Shown in pieces: positions 7,800 through 15,069 of a stretch of 26,601 bases of DNA (position 1 is its first letter; every line of letters begins with the position of its first letter). The DNA is from a virus. A program made the position numbers and the translations under genes. The notes under the pieces are model-generated. The model did not search any database, was not told where the DNA came from, and worked only from the letters and a program-made list of their open reading frames with translations. The stretch covers positions 1-26,601 of the IMG/VR virus record IMGVR_UViG_3300033149_004815; one strand, given 5' to 3'.

Positions 7800-8471
7800 C
7801 TAGCCCACCTCGATGTTGTGGAACCTGTATTTGTCGAGTATGTTTTTCTCGGCCCGTGTGATTGCCAGCGGGGTTCTGGTTAGGAGGCGTACCACTCGCT
7901 CGGACACGTTGCCGCTTTCAAGCACGGGTGTCACAACGTCTGGGAGCATTCTCCGCCGGATCATCTCTGTGAGGATGTTGGCCGACACCTGCGCGGTGAC
8001 GTAGCGGATGTCCTCTGGGTAGGTGCCGTAGCCCCATGTTCCCACGATCTCCACGTTGAGCCTGCCGGAGCTGAACACGGTGGACTCGCTTGCCAGGTGT
8101 GTCTGGTAGACCTCTACGTTGTCCACGTCCTCGGCTACGCCGTCGATTGACAGCCCTGTGATGGCTATGAGGGGGAGGGGTAGGAGCTCCGCTGGCTCGG
8201 GGTCTCCTGTGTTTGTCTCCGCCTGGTTGCTGTACACCACGGATGCGCTTCTTGAGATGAGTTGAACCCGTTTCCCCGAGCCGTCCACCAGTATGGTTCC
8301 GTGGTTCAAGTAGAAGTTGTGGCCCACATAGTTGTTAACAGCGTCTATCGCCATGGGGATGAGTGTTCCGCTTATCCAGCCCTCGTAGGCCGCGTCTGAG
8401 GCGAATCCGAGTTGCTGGTATTCAACCTGTGAAAGGGTTTTAACGTCTTCAACGTCGCAGTAGAGACTCAC
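7800..8471 (-). CDS. Head-tail connector protein (gp6-like)
   Basis: A 223-residue protein beginning at GTG 8471, which overlaps the upstream stop as GTGA with GGAGGT 6 bases ahead. The N-terminus (YCDVEDVKTLSQVEYQQLGF) then a helix with IDAVNNYVGHNFY matches the 'two-helix, then Y-G-x-x-F' opening of gp6/gp15-type adaptors that bind below the portal. It continues with strands (RVQLISRSASVVYS) and a final helical region (QVSANILTEMIRRRML). In phages this ring bridges portal and tail. It is separated from the capsid genes by the sugar island, so its transcript probably starts at the island's promoter near 15010. Confidence 0.65.
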   Translation of the reverse strand: MSLYCDVEDVKTLSQVEYQQLGFASDAAYEGWISGTLIPMAIDAVNNYVGHNFYLNHGTILVDGSGKRVQLISRSASVVYSNQAETNTGDPEPAELLPLPLIAITGLSIDGVAEDVDNVEVYQTHLASESTVFSSGRLNVEIVGTWGYGTYPEDIRYVTAQVSANILTEMIRRRMLPDVVTPVLESGNVSERVVRLLTRTPLAITRAEKNILDKYRFHNIEVG

Positions 8472-9391
8472 ACATACACCTCCCTGAAATCCCATTTACA
8501 GCCGTTCGCTTTGAACCACTCCACGGTTCTCCGGAGCCCCTCGTGGAATGATACCTCTGGCTCCCAGCCAGTGTGCCTGTGGAGCTTCGAGTAGTCGCAT
8601 AGAAGCGTGTCCACGTCGAACGGCCTCAAACGGCTCTCGTCGACAACTATGTTAACACGCTCCCCCGGCCGCATAATCTCCGCCAGCATCATGGCTATAT
8701 TCTCCACGCTCCACGCAACCCCGCTTCCACAGTTCACCACCTCACCCATAAGCGTCTGGCACTCCAACACATCCACAATCGCCCTAGCGCTGTCCTCAAC
8801 GTAGGTGAAGTCCCGCTCAGCGTAGATGTTGCCAAGGTGAAGCGTGGAGCCATTGTTCAACTGCTCGATTATCTCCGGTATCACATACCTCCACGTCTCT
8901 TTCGGACCGAAACTGTTGTAGAGCCGAATCACCGTGGCGTCCAACCCGTAGTCCTTGTGGAAGGTTCTGCAAAGCGCGTCCCCAGCGTATTTGGAGACCG
9001 CGTAGGTGCTGTGGGGGTTGATGGGGTGGCTCTCATCCATCGGCTTGTCGGGGTCTTGGTTGGACCCGTAGACCTCGCTCGTGCTTATGTAGACTGTTCT
9101 GGTGTTGTGTTTCGCGGCGGCTTTCAACACGTTGAGGGTGCCGTTTGCGTTTATCTCGAAAAACTCTTTGGGGTGGGCGTAGCCGAACGGTATGTATGGG
9201 TTTGCCGCCATGTGGATGCAGGCGTCAACCGTCGCCATGTACGCCTCCACCATGCGGCTGTTCCTCACGTCTTGGGATGGGGACACGTAGATGTCGTACA
9301 CTATTGGCTCGTAGCCGCGGCGGAGAAGCTCCTCAACCACGTGGCTCCCTATGAATCCCGCCCCCCCGGTTACGAGGACTCTTTCACCCAT
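8468..9391 (-). CDS. NDP-sugar epimerase/dehydratase (extended SDR family)
   Basis: A 307-residue enzyme, a full-length extended short-chain dehydrogenase. GGAGFIG (9-15) binds NAD(P), STSEVYG (103-109) holds the catalytic Ser/Thr-Glu, and Y130-x3-K134 (YAVSK) is the catalytic pair. The Ser-Glu in STSEVYG is as in 4,6-dehydratases (LegB type) and UDP-xylose synthase types, so a 4-keto sugar product is plausible; a 4-epimerase remains possible. The next step would suit the adjacent DegT aminotransferase, whose end it overlaps by 8 bases. ATG start at 9391. The substrate cannot be told from sequence. It is the last gene of the sugar island before the connector. Confidence 0.88.
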   Translation of the reverse strand: MGERVLVTGGAGFIGSHVVEELLRRGYEPIVYDIYVSPSQDVRNSRMVEAYMATVDACIHMAANPYIPFGYAHPKEFFEINANGTLNVLKAAAKHNTRTVYISTSEVYGSNQDPDKPMDESHPINPHSTYAVSKYAGDALCRTFHKDYGLDATVIRLYNSFGPKETWRYVIPEIIEQLNNGSTLHLGNIYAERDFTYVEDSARAIVDVLECQTLMGEVVNCGSGVAWSVENIAMMLAEIMRPGERVNIVVDESRLRPFDVDTLLCDYSKLHRHTGWEPEVSFHEGLRRTVEWFKANGCKWDFREVYV

Positions 9392-10424
9392 CTGCCACCC
9401 ACTCCTTAACCGCGTCGCACACGTAAAGCGCCTCCTCCACAGTCATCGTGTTGTATATGGGGAGAAAAACCGTGTGGGTGCTCAGCCACCAGGCGTCCTC
9501 GCACCAGTTAACCATGGGAACCCAGCCTAGACGGGTTTCCACGCCCCTCCGGCTAAGCCAGTCGGCGAGGCCCTCTGGGTCGCGCACGTAGACTGGGAAA
9601 AGAGTGTTGGCGTGAACCGCCACATAGTCCTCGACTCTCTGGAACCCTACCAAGCCCTCCAACTCCTCCCTATACGTGGATGCTATTCTCCCCCGGTTCT
9701 CAAGGTATTTCTCTAGCTTTCTGAGTTGAACCCTGCCCACCGCGGCGTTTATGTCAAGAGGCTTGAAGTTGAAGCCCCTTGTGATTGGCTCCCACCGTTT
9801 AAGCGGGTTAAGCCCCTGGTTGCGGACCGCTCTGAGCATGTCGGCGAGCATCACGTCGTCTGTGGAGGCGCATCCGCCTTCAATCGTGGTGATGGTTTTA
9901 GCCACGTGGAAGCTGTAGCAGACGATTCTATCCCAGAACGTGTTACTCGGGTTCTTCACCCTGGCTCCGAACGCCTCAGCGGCGTCCTCGACAACCCTCT
10001 TCGCATCCTTCCACAGTTGCTGGTCCAGGGGGTGCCCCGCGTAGTGTATCGGGACAACTACCCCTCCATATTTCCCCGCCTCCTCGCGGAGAAGCAGACC
10101 AGTGTCCCTATCAACGGAGCCGTAGCGTATATCTTTAACTCCCGCGGCTCTGACGGCGTTTATCGTGGCGTAGAAAGAGTAGGTTGGGATGGTTGCGGGT
10201 TCTCCGTCGAAGCCGTCGAGGGCTATTATGGCTGCTGTTATGGCTGAGGTTCCGCTGTTCATAAACACGTTGTAGCGGAGCCCCGTCACCTCCGCCAACT
10301 CGCGCTCGAACGCCTCGGTTTCACGCCCCATGGTCAGCCACCCTGAGTCTAGGACTCGCTGGACTGCTTTCTTCTCTTCCTCGCCCCAGTCGGGTTTGCT
10401 CCAAGGTATCTTCAACTTTCTCAC
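9384..10424 (-). CDS. DegT/DnrJ/EryC1-type sugar aminotransferase
   Basis: A 346-residue PLP enzyme of the DegT family that puts an amino group on a 4-keto (or 3-keto) NDP-sugar. NSGTSA (56-61) binds the cofactor phosphate, EDAAEAFGA (146-154) holds the Asp that contacts the pyridine nitrogen, and K176 in SFHVAKTITTIEGG is the Schiff-base lysine. The start is GTG 10424, overlapping the upstream stop as GTGA; a longer reading from 10562 would run 142 bases into the neighbouring gene and is rejected. It pairs with the dehydratase downstream and the beta-helix acyltransferase at 11465-12142, consistent with a pathway to an N-acylated amino sugar (PglF-E-D or LegB-C-H logic). The exact sugar is unknown. 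Confidence 0.9.
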   Translation of the reverse strand: MRKLKIPWSKPDWGEEEKKAVQRVLDSGWLTMGRETEAFERELAEVTGLRYNVFMNSGTSAITAAIIALDGFDGEPATIPTYSFYATINAVRAAGVKDIRYGSVDRDTGLLLREEAGKYGGVVVPIHYAGHPLDQQLWKDAKRVVEDAAEAFGARVKNPSNTFWDRIVCYSFHVAKTITTIEGGCASTDDVMLADMLRAVRNQGLNPLKRWEPITRGFNFKPLDINAAVGRVQLRKLEKYLENRGRIASTYREELEGLVGFQRVEDYVAVHANTLFPVYVRDPEGLADWLSRRGVETRLGWVPMVNWCEDAWWLSTHTVFLPIYNTMTVEEALYVCDAVKEWVADG

Positions 10425-11155
10425 TCCTCTAGCTCCAGCCACGGCACCCGCCTCAGAACGGGGTGTCTGCGGCTCCGAGTTGGGTGGCCGTACGTGTTTA
10501 GCTCTCCTATGAGTTCGCCGTGGTCGGCTGTGACTGTGAAGCCTCCGTCGCAGTAGAGCCACTCGGCGTCAAGTATTTGGCGTAGTGCTTGTCGGGCGCT
10601 GTCCGTGTAGAGCTTCCGCAGGTAGCTCCACCCGTTTTTGTTTCCATAGTTGGTTAAGGCGTTCACCACCCCGTCTGAGACAGGTGTTTTAAGCCGCTCT
10701 AGGAACCGTAGCCCTTCCTCGGTTACGTAGGGGAGGTGTGGGGGGATGGTGTGTATTAGGAGTCGGCAGTCGCCCCCGTACTCGGATGAGATGGCCAGTG
10801 CTTCGCCCAGCACCTCGGTGTTGCCTAGGATGCCTCTCCACGAGTTTCCCCACGTGTTCACGGTTCTCCATTTTCTCCACAGCCCTATGGCCCGCCGTAG
10901 CCGTGGAAGCAGGCGTCTGTAGTGGGGCTTCCAGTAGACGGGTGTGTTTGACACCAATACGGCGTCGTCGAAGACCCCTGCGTTGAACGTGTTGTTGATC
11001 CAGACGCCTGTGTCGCACCCCGCGCTCCAAACCTCTCGGAGCCTTCCTGGGCATCCCTCTTCCTCCCAGAGCTGTTTGAAGACGTCGAACCTGAAGGCGT
11101 CCATGACGACGATTTTCCTCCAGTCTCCTCGCAACAGGTCTAGCTGGTTCTCCAA
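10421..11155 (-). CDS. Alkaline-phosphatase/sulfatase superfamily enzyme
   Basis: A 244-residue protein with hallmarks of the alkaline phosphatase superfamily. IVVMDAFRFDVF carries an early metal-binding Asp (D19); SAGCDTGVW has a likely nucleophile Thr (T49); TVTADHGELIGE, near residue 210, carries the Asp-His pair; and a later YGHP His is followed by a VPWL ending. This pattern occurs in short archaeal sulfatase-like proteins found in glycan gene clusters. It may add or remove phosphate or sulfate groups on a glycan, or transfer a phospho-group. TTG start at 11155 with GGAGG 7 bases upstream. It is smaller than classical sulfatases (about 450-550 residues). No signal peptide or membrane segment is visible, so it probably acts in the cytoplasm. 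Confidence 0.72.
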   Translation of the reverse strand: MENQLDLLRGDWRKIVVMDAFRFDVFKQLWEEEGCPGRLREVWSAGCDTGVWINNTFNAGVFDDAVLVSNTPVYWKPHYRRLLPRLRRAIGLWRKWRTVNTWGNSWRGILGNTEVLGEALAISSEYGGDCRLLIHTIPPHLPYVTEEGLRFLERLKTPVSDGVVNALTNYGNKNGWSYLRKLYTDSARQALRQILDAEWLYCDGGFTVTADHGELIGELNTYGHPTRSRRHPVLRRVPWLELEE

Positions 11156-11159
11156 GCCT

Positions 11160-11468
11160 CTACCTCCATTTCTCGGATTCCACCTCTATGTTGCTGGGGA
11201 GGTTTATCGCGGGGTATTTGGTGCCTGGGCCGACAGCAGTGTAGCCGAGGGCTTCAAGGTATCTGACTTTGTCTACGAGCTTCTTGAACCTGTTGTGGTT
11301 GAACACGGTTATGAACTCCAGCCGCTCTAGGCTTATGCCGTTTATGGTTCGCTTCCGCTTCGCCTCCTCCAAGTCCTCCTCGCTCACCGCGATGGAGCTA
11401 ACCATGTGTAGCTGGTACAGCTTCCTAGCCCTGTCCTCCACCACGTGGAACCCCATATACACCTTCAT
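11160..11468 (-). CDS. Small unknown protein in sugar island (102 aa)
   Basis: ATG start at 11468 overlaps the acyltransferase stop as ATGA, with GGAGAAGGGG just upstream; a longer start at 11495 would overlap without a ribosome binding site. The protein is mixed alpha/beta. Strand-like KVYMGFHVVEDRARKL is followed by a helix (EEDLEEAKRKR), strand ERLEFITVFNHN, helix FKKLVDKVRYLEALGYTAVG and a short tail. No family was recognised. Its place between sugar enzymes, with stop-start coupling on one side, suggests a role in the same glycan pathway, but nothing in the sequence shows it. Confidence 0.55.
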   Translation of the reverse strand: MKVYMGFHVVEDRARKLYQLHMVSSIAVSEEDLEEAKRKRTINGISLERLEFITVFNHNRFKKLVDKVRYLEALGYTAVGPGTKYPAINLPSNIEVESEKWR

Positions 11469-12142
11469 GTTTCCCCTTCTCCAAACCTGTTCCACGGCTC
11501 AACCTCGCTGAACTTCGGGTTGTGGTGCGCTGGGTTCCCAGCGACAACCGTGTTCTCCGGCACATCCCTGACAACCACCGCCCCCAAGCCGATGACGGCT
11601 CCGTCGCCAATCGTCAGGTTCGGGGCGACTGAGGCTCCCTGCCCTATGAACACGCCTCTGCCAACGGTGACTCCTCCGCAGAGGCTCACCCTACCAGTGA
11701 CTATGCTGTAGTCCCCTATCTCAACGTCGTGCTCCACGTTGCAGAGGTTGCCGATGTCCACGTGGTCGCCTATCACGGCTCTGCTGCACACCACGGCGTT
11801 GGGCCTGATAACCACGTCCACTCCAAGCCTCTTCGGGTTGGTCACCACCGCAGACTCGTGTATCAGGACTCCCCACCAGTAGCCCACCCCTGCGTCCCTG
11901 CAAGCCTGCTCGAACATCCTGACCTTCAGGCGTTTGTCCCGTGGCTCCCCGATGAAGCTGTGGGCGAAGAGGTTCCCCGTTTTCAACACCTTGTCGGACA
12001 CTGGTTTGCCCTGCTTGGCCTCTCCCACGTACATCGGCTCCTCGAAGAACTGCACCACCTCGTCCCACAGGTTGAATGTGTGACACGTGTGGCTAGCCTT
12101 CCTGCCCGCGCCTATGATGACTCTGCTAACAACGCTCTTCAT
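11465..12142 (-). CDS. Left-handed beta-helix acyltransferase (sugar N/O-acetyltransferase type)
   Basis: A 225-residue protein. The N-terminal ~70 residues form a small alpha/beta domain, and from about 90 onward hexapeptide repeats of the [LIV]-G-x4 type build a left-handed beta-helix (for example VIGDHVDIG, VEIGDYSIVTG, LTIGDGAVIGLGAVV). The ending VPENTVVAGNPAH is the standard close of acetyl-CoA-dependent sugar acetyltransferases; the His in VEHDVEIGD is a catalytic candidate, as in PglD/NeuD-type enzymes. It probably acetylates the amino sugar made by the adjacent aminotransferase. ATG start overlaps the glycosyltransferase stop as ATGA. The acyl donor and acceptor are not defined. Confidence 0.85.
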   Translation of the reverse strand: MKSVVSRVIIGAGRKASHTCHTFNLWDEVVQFFEEPMYVGEAKQGKPVSDKVLKTGNLFAHSFIGEPRDKRLKVRMFEQACRDAGVGYWWGVLIHESAVVTNPKRLGVDVVIRPNAVVCSRAVIGDHVDIGNLCNVEHDVEIGDYSIVTGRVSLCGGVTVGRGVFIGQGASVAPNLTIGDGAVIGLGAVVVRDVPENTVVAGNPAHHNPKFSEVEPWNRFGEGET

Positions 12143-12969
12143 CCCCTTGTAAGCCTCCCGTAGACGTAGAGTTGAACCATGTCCCCGTAGAGCTCCTCCG
12201 GCTCAACCACTCTACCAGAGTCAGTTATGAATGGAGGCGGCTTGAACCCAGGGTTATAGTACTTGCTCCCAGGGACGTATTCCAAGGCGTGGTGTAGCTC
12301 CCCGAGCCGCGTGAGGTCTGCGTGCCATATCTCGATCCCCGGGTCTGCCCACACCTCGTAGCCCTTCTCCCGCGAGTCGTTGCAGAACTGCATGTGGGGG
12401 TAGGGGTCGCGGTAAGCCGTCTCCAAGAGTGTTTCCCGCTCCACTAGGAAGGCGGTTCCCACGCTGTCGAGCCGTAGGGGTTCCCCGTTGTTGCGCGGGG
12501 GGTTGAACGGGTGGAACCTGTAGCCGTTGAGCCTGTAGACGAATGTGTCGTAGAACATTTTCCCGGGGGCGTGGTATTTGACGTATGGGTAGGGTGCCAC
12601 GATGTTTTTACCGTGTTTCAGGAGCCTTCTAACCGTGTTCTTGGGGGCGTCGATGACGTCGCTGTCCCACATCAACACGTGGGTTTCATCGCCGTCTCGG
12701 AGGATTTTCCTGAAGTCGTTGTATATGAACGCTATTTCGGCGCTTGTGTGGACTCTGTGAGGAGGCTTCGGGCTGGCGTATACTTCAACCTGCTTCGGCG
12801 AGGACTCCGCCCACTTCCTGAGTATGAGGAAGGACTTGTCCGTGCTACGCGTCTCGAAGCTCACCACGACTCTGGCGACCTCTTTGAAGCGTTCAAGCAC
12901 CTCGATGGTTTTGGGGAGCCACGGCTCAGCGTTCTTCACAGGCATGAAGGCGACTACTCTGGTCTTCAA
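12139..12969 (-). CDS. Glycosyltransferase, GT-A fold (GT2-like)
   Basis: A 276-residue enzyme counted from TTG 12969, which overlaps the upstream stop as TTGA with GGAGG 5 bases ahead; the longer reading from 13044 is not supported. An N-terminal VVAFMPVKNAEPWLPKTIEVL is the nucleotide-sugar-binding opening of GT-A enzymes, and MWDSDVID (100-107) has the DxD metal-binding motif. Later residues (RLDSVGTAFLVERETL) fit the acceptor side. It lacks membrane helices, so it probably adds a sugar to a soluble or membrane-tethered acceptor from the cytoplasm. It is the second glycosyltransferase in the island, after the fusion protein. Linkage and sugar are unknown. Confidence 0.8.
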   Translation of the reverse strand: MKTRVVAFMPVKNAEPWLPKTIEVLERFKEVARVVVSFETRSTDKSFLILRKWAESSPKQVEVYASPKPPHRVHTSAEIAFIYNDFRKILRDGDETHVLMWDSDVIDAPKNTVRRLLKHGKNIVAPYPYVKYHAPGKMFYDTFVYRLNGYRFHPFNPPRNNGEPLRLDSVGTAFLVERETLLETAYRDPYPHMQFCNDSREKGYEVWADPGIEIWHADLTRLGELHHALEYVPGSKYYNPGFKPPPFITDSGRVVEPEELYGDMVQLYVYGRLTRG

Positions 12970-14966
12970 ATCAGCCTCCTCCCCCGCGGAGACTCGTCGC
13001 TCGGGTTGATGTCCTCCCTGAGCATCTCTATGAGGTTCACCCACAGGGGGACAACCACGTTGTCCCAGTCATACTGCTCGGCGAAGTCGCGGCTCTTCTC
13101 TCCGAGGCTTTTAACCTTGTCAGGGTTGTTGTAAGCGTCCTCATACGCCTTGGCGATTTCCCACTCGTCGGGTATGAACTGGTTGCTCAGCAACGTCGTA
13201 GGCTCCCACGTCTTAGGCTCCACGATCCAGCCCTTCCCCTCAACGAGCTCCACCATGCTGGTGCTCCTCGTCGCAACCACGGGCACCCCGCAGCTCTCAG
13301 CCTCTATGATGGGGATGCCGAAGCCCTCGTTTCGGCTCGCCATGGTTAGAACGTCGAAGCACTGGTACATCTTCGCCATGTTCCTCTCACTCACCCCGCC
13401 GTACATGTAGAAGGGGTGGGTGTACTTGATGTACCGTGAAACCCCCACTAGGTTGGCGTAGTGGTCGAGGTGGTACGCCCCGGGGAACCTGGGGTTGGTG
13501 TGCCAGAAAACCCTTGTGTCCCGCTTGGCGTCGGGGTTCTGCTCGAAGAAGATTTTGAGGGCGACGAGCTCCCTGTCGAACCCCTTCCGCAGAGTGTCCT
13601 TGTTGCTCGCCACCTTGCCGATGATGAAGTCGTCCACGCTCCACTCGGCCGGCTCAGGTGTAAGCGGGACGCTTATCTTGTCTATGAGCCACCGCCTCTG
13701 CTCCTCACGGCTATCCACGGGGACGTAGGTCTTGGTGTCGACTCCGTGGGGGATGTAGCTTGCGTTCACCCCGTTCAGCTGAAGCTGCTTCAACCCGAAC
13801 TTGCTCATAGCCACGCAGTGGTAAGCCTGCTTCGCCTGGTTGAGGATGGGGACTGGGATTGGGTCGTGGTCGATTGGGATTATGGGCACCCACCGCGGGT
13901 GGAGCTTGGCGAACCAGTCTTTCTCACCCCTGTAGAGAGGGCTGTCCCCTATCCAGACGTCGAAGAGTGTGACCATGATGTCGGGCTTCCAGTTGCGGCA
14001 GATTAGCTCGGCGGCGTCTATGCCGAACTGGTCGAACGCCTTGGGGAAAACCTTAAGCCCGTTCATGTTGATGGCGGCGCCCTCTAAGCCGTAGAATGCG
14101 AGGCACGCCACGTCGTAGTGTTTGTTCAACGGGTAGACGACGTGTTTGGTTCCCACGCCGTACCCTGTTCCGACGAAGGGGGCGTTGCTCCACCACAGTA
14201 TTTTGAAGTCCTTGCCCCTGGGCTTGATGTCCGCGGCTGGGACGTGTTTCACCGGCACCCGTTTAAGGGTTTCCCTTTTGAAGTATGCTGTGAGGCTGTG
14301 GTCGTGTCCATCCGCCCAGAGGGAGTCGTCGCTCGTGGTTGGGGACAGGTGCTCCCTGACGTCAACCGGCTCGAACCCCCTCTCCAGGAAGCGTTGAATC
14401 CACCAAACCTTGCTGTAGACGCTGAAATGGGTTTTATCCTGCCCGTCGGACATGTCGGGGTGCTCGTCGTCAGGGTTTATCGGGACGTTTATGACAACCC
14501 AGTCCGCAACCCTGCACGCCTCGCTTATAGCCTTGTAGAGGTCGGGGACACGGATATGCTCGAAGATGTCCAGCGCGACGGCGAGTGTGAACTCCCTGTC
14601 CCCCCACTTGGAGAGGTCACAGACATCCCCACAGTAAACATAGTCCTCATAGCCCTCCGCACAGTTCTCCACCGCCCACTCGCTCAGGTCTACGCCAACC
14701 GCGTGGACACCAGCCTCGTGGAAAGCCTGAACCATGTAGCCCCTGGCGCACCCGAGGACGATGGCTGACTCTAGCTTCGGGATGCTGTTCAAGAAAACCC
14801 TAACCGTGGCTCTGTCCCGTTCGAGGTACCTCTCATCGTAGGGTATGAAGCTGCCTACTCCGTAGTTGCTTCCCTCGCCCCTGAGAAAATAGCCCTCGCC
14901 GTAGAACTCTTTCGGCGCAGAGCCCTTGAAAACCTTGCTACTACTACGCTTAACCAGACTACGCAT
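12966..14966 (-). CDS. Methyltransferase-glycosyltransferase fusion (class I SAM MTase + GT4-like)
   Basis: A 666-residue two-domain protein. Residues ~20-230 form a class I SAM methyltransferase: VLGCARGYM (70-78) is the SAM-binding loop, GVDLSEWAV (91-99) has the acidic residue that holds the ribose, and ALDIFEHI (131-138) is a motif near the catalytic site. After a linker (~230-250) a GT-B glycosyltransferase follows, ending with the GT4 E-x7-E signature NEGFGIPIIEAESCGVPVV (E547 and E555). It probably makes a glycan and O-methylates a sugar in it. It is first in the island, ~95 bases after the capsid gene terminator, with a TATA box at 15008-15015. GGAGG abuts the ATG with no spacing, so the exact start is uncertain. 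Confidence 0.85.
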   Translation of the reverse strand: MRSLVKRSSSKVFKGSAPKEFYGEGYFLRGEGSNYGVGSFIPYDERYLERDRATVRVFLNSIPKLESAIVLGCARGYMVQAFHEAGVHAVGVDLSEWAVENCAEGYEDYVYCGDVCDLSKWGDREFTLAVALDIFEHIRVPDLYKAISEACRVADWVVINVPINPDDEHPDMSDGQDKTHFSVYSKVWWIQRFLERGFEPVDVREHLSPTTSDDSLWADGHDHSLTAYFKRETLKRVPVKHVPAADIKPRGKDFKILWWSNAPFVGTGYGVGTKHVVYPLNKHYDVACLAFYGLEGAAINMNGLKVFPKAFDQFGIDAAELICRNWKPDIMVTLFDVWIGDSPLYRGEKDWFAKLHPRWVPIIPIDHDPIPVPILNQAKQAYHCVAMSKFGLKQLQLNGVNASYIPHGVDTKTYVPVDSREEQRRWLIDKISVPLTPEPAEWSVDDFIIGKVASNKDTLRKGFDRELVALKIFFEQNPDAKRDTRVFWHTNPRFPGAYHLDHYANLVGVSRYIKYTHPFYMYGGVSERNMAKMYQCFDVLTMASRNEGFGIPIIEAESCGVPVVATRSTSMVELVEGKGWIVEPKTWEPTTLLSNQFIPDEWEIAKAYEDAYNNPDKVKSLGEKSRDFAEQYDWDNVVVPLWVNLIEMLREDINPSDESPRGRRLI

Positions 14967-15007
14967 CCTCCAAAGCTACCGCTACTGATACCGTTAACAC
15001 ACACAGG

Positions 15008-15015
15008 CTTTTAAC
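15008..15015 (-). promoter_or_regulatory. TATA-box promoter for the sugar island and downstream neck/tail genes
   Basis: On the minus strand GTTAAAAG lies about 42-49 bases before the ATG at 14966. A start ~26 bases downstream would give a leader of about 20 bases containing GGAGG. It follows the capsid terminator, so it likely starts a separate transcript. Called by eye. Confidence 0.55.
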
Positions 15016-15024
15016 CGTAACTTG

Positions 15025-15056
15025 AAAAAAAGGGGGAACGACCAGCCGCAAGGGCT
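15025..15056 (-). terminator. Terminator after the major capsid gene
   Basis: The minus strand has a small hairpin (AGCC/GGCT at 15044-15056), then a C-run and seven T residues (15025-15031), 14-45 bases after the capsid stop at 15070. This is a typical archaeal U-run terminator. Confidence 0.55.
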
Positions 15057-15069
15057 ATGGATGGGTGTG

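Noticed and set aside
10425-10562. Extension of the aminotransferase to 10562
   Set aside because: The extra 46 residues are Arg/Pro-rich and lie wholly inside the upstream gene. GTG 10424 overlaps the stop and aligns with the family start.
12970-13044. N-terminal extension of the second glycosyltransferase to 13044
   Set aside because: The added 25 residues do not resemble the fold start, overlap the upstream gene and lack a ribosome binding site. TTG 12969 has GGAGG and a TTGA overlap.
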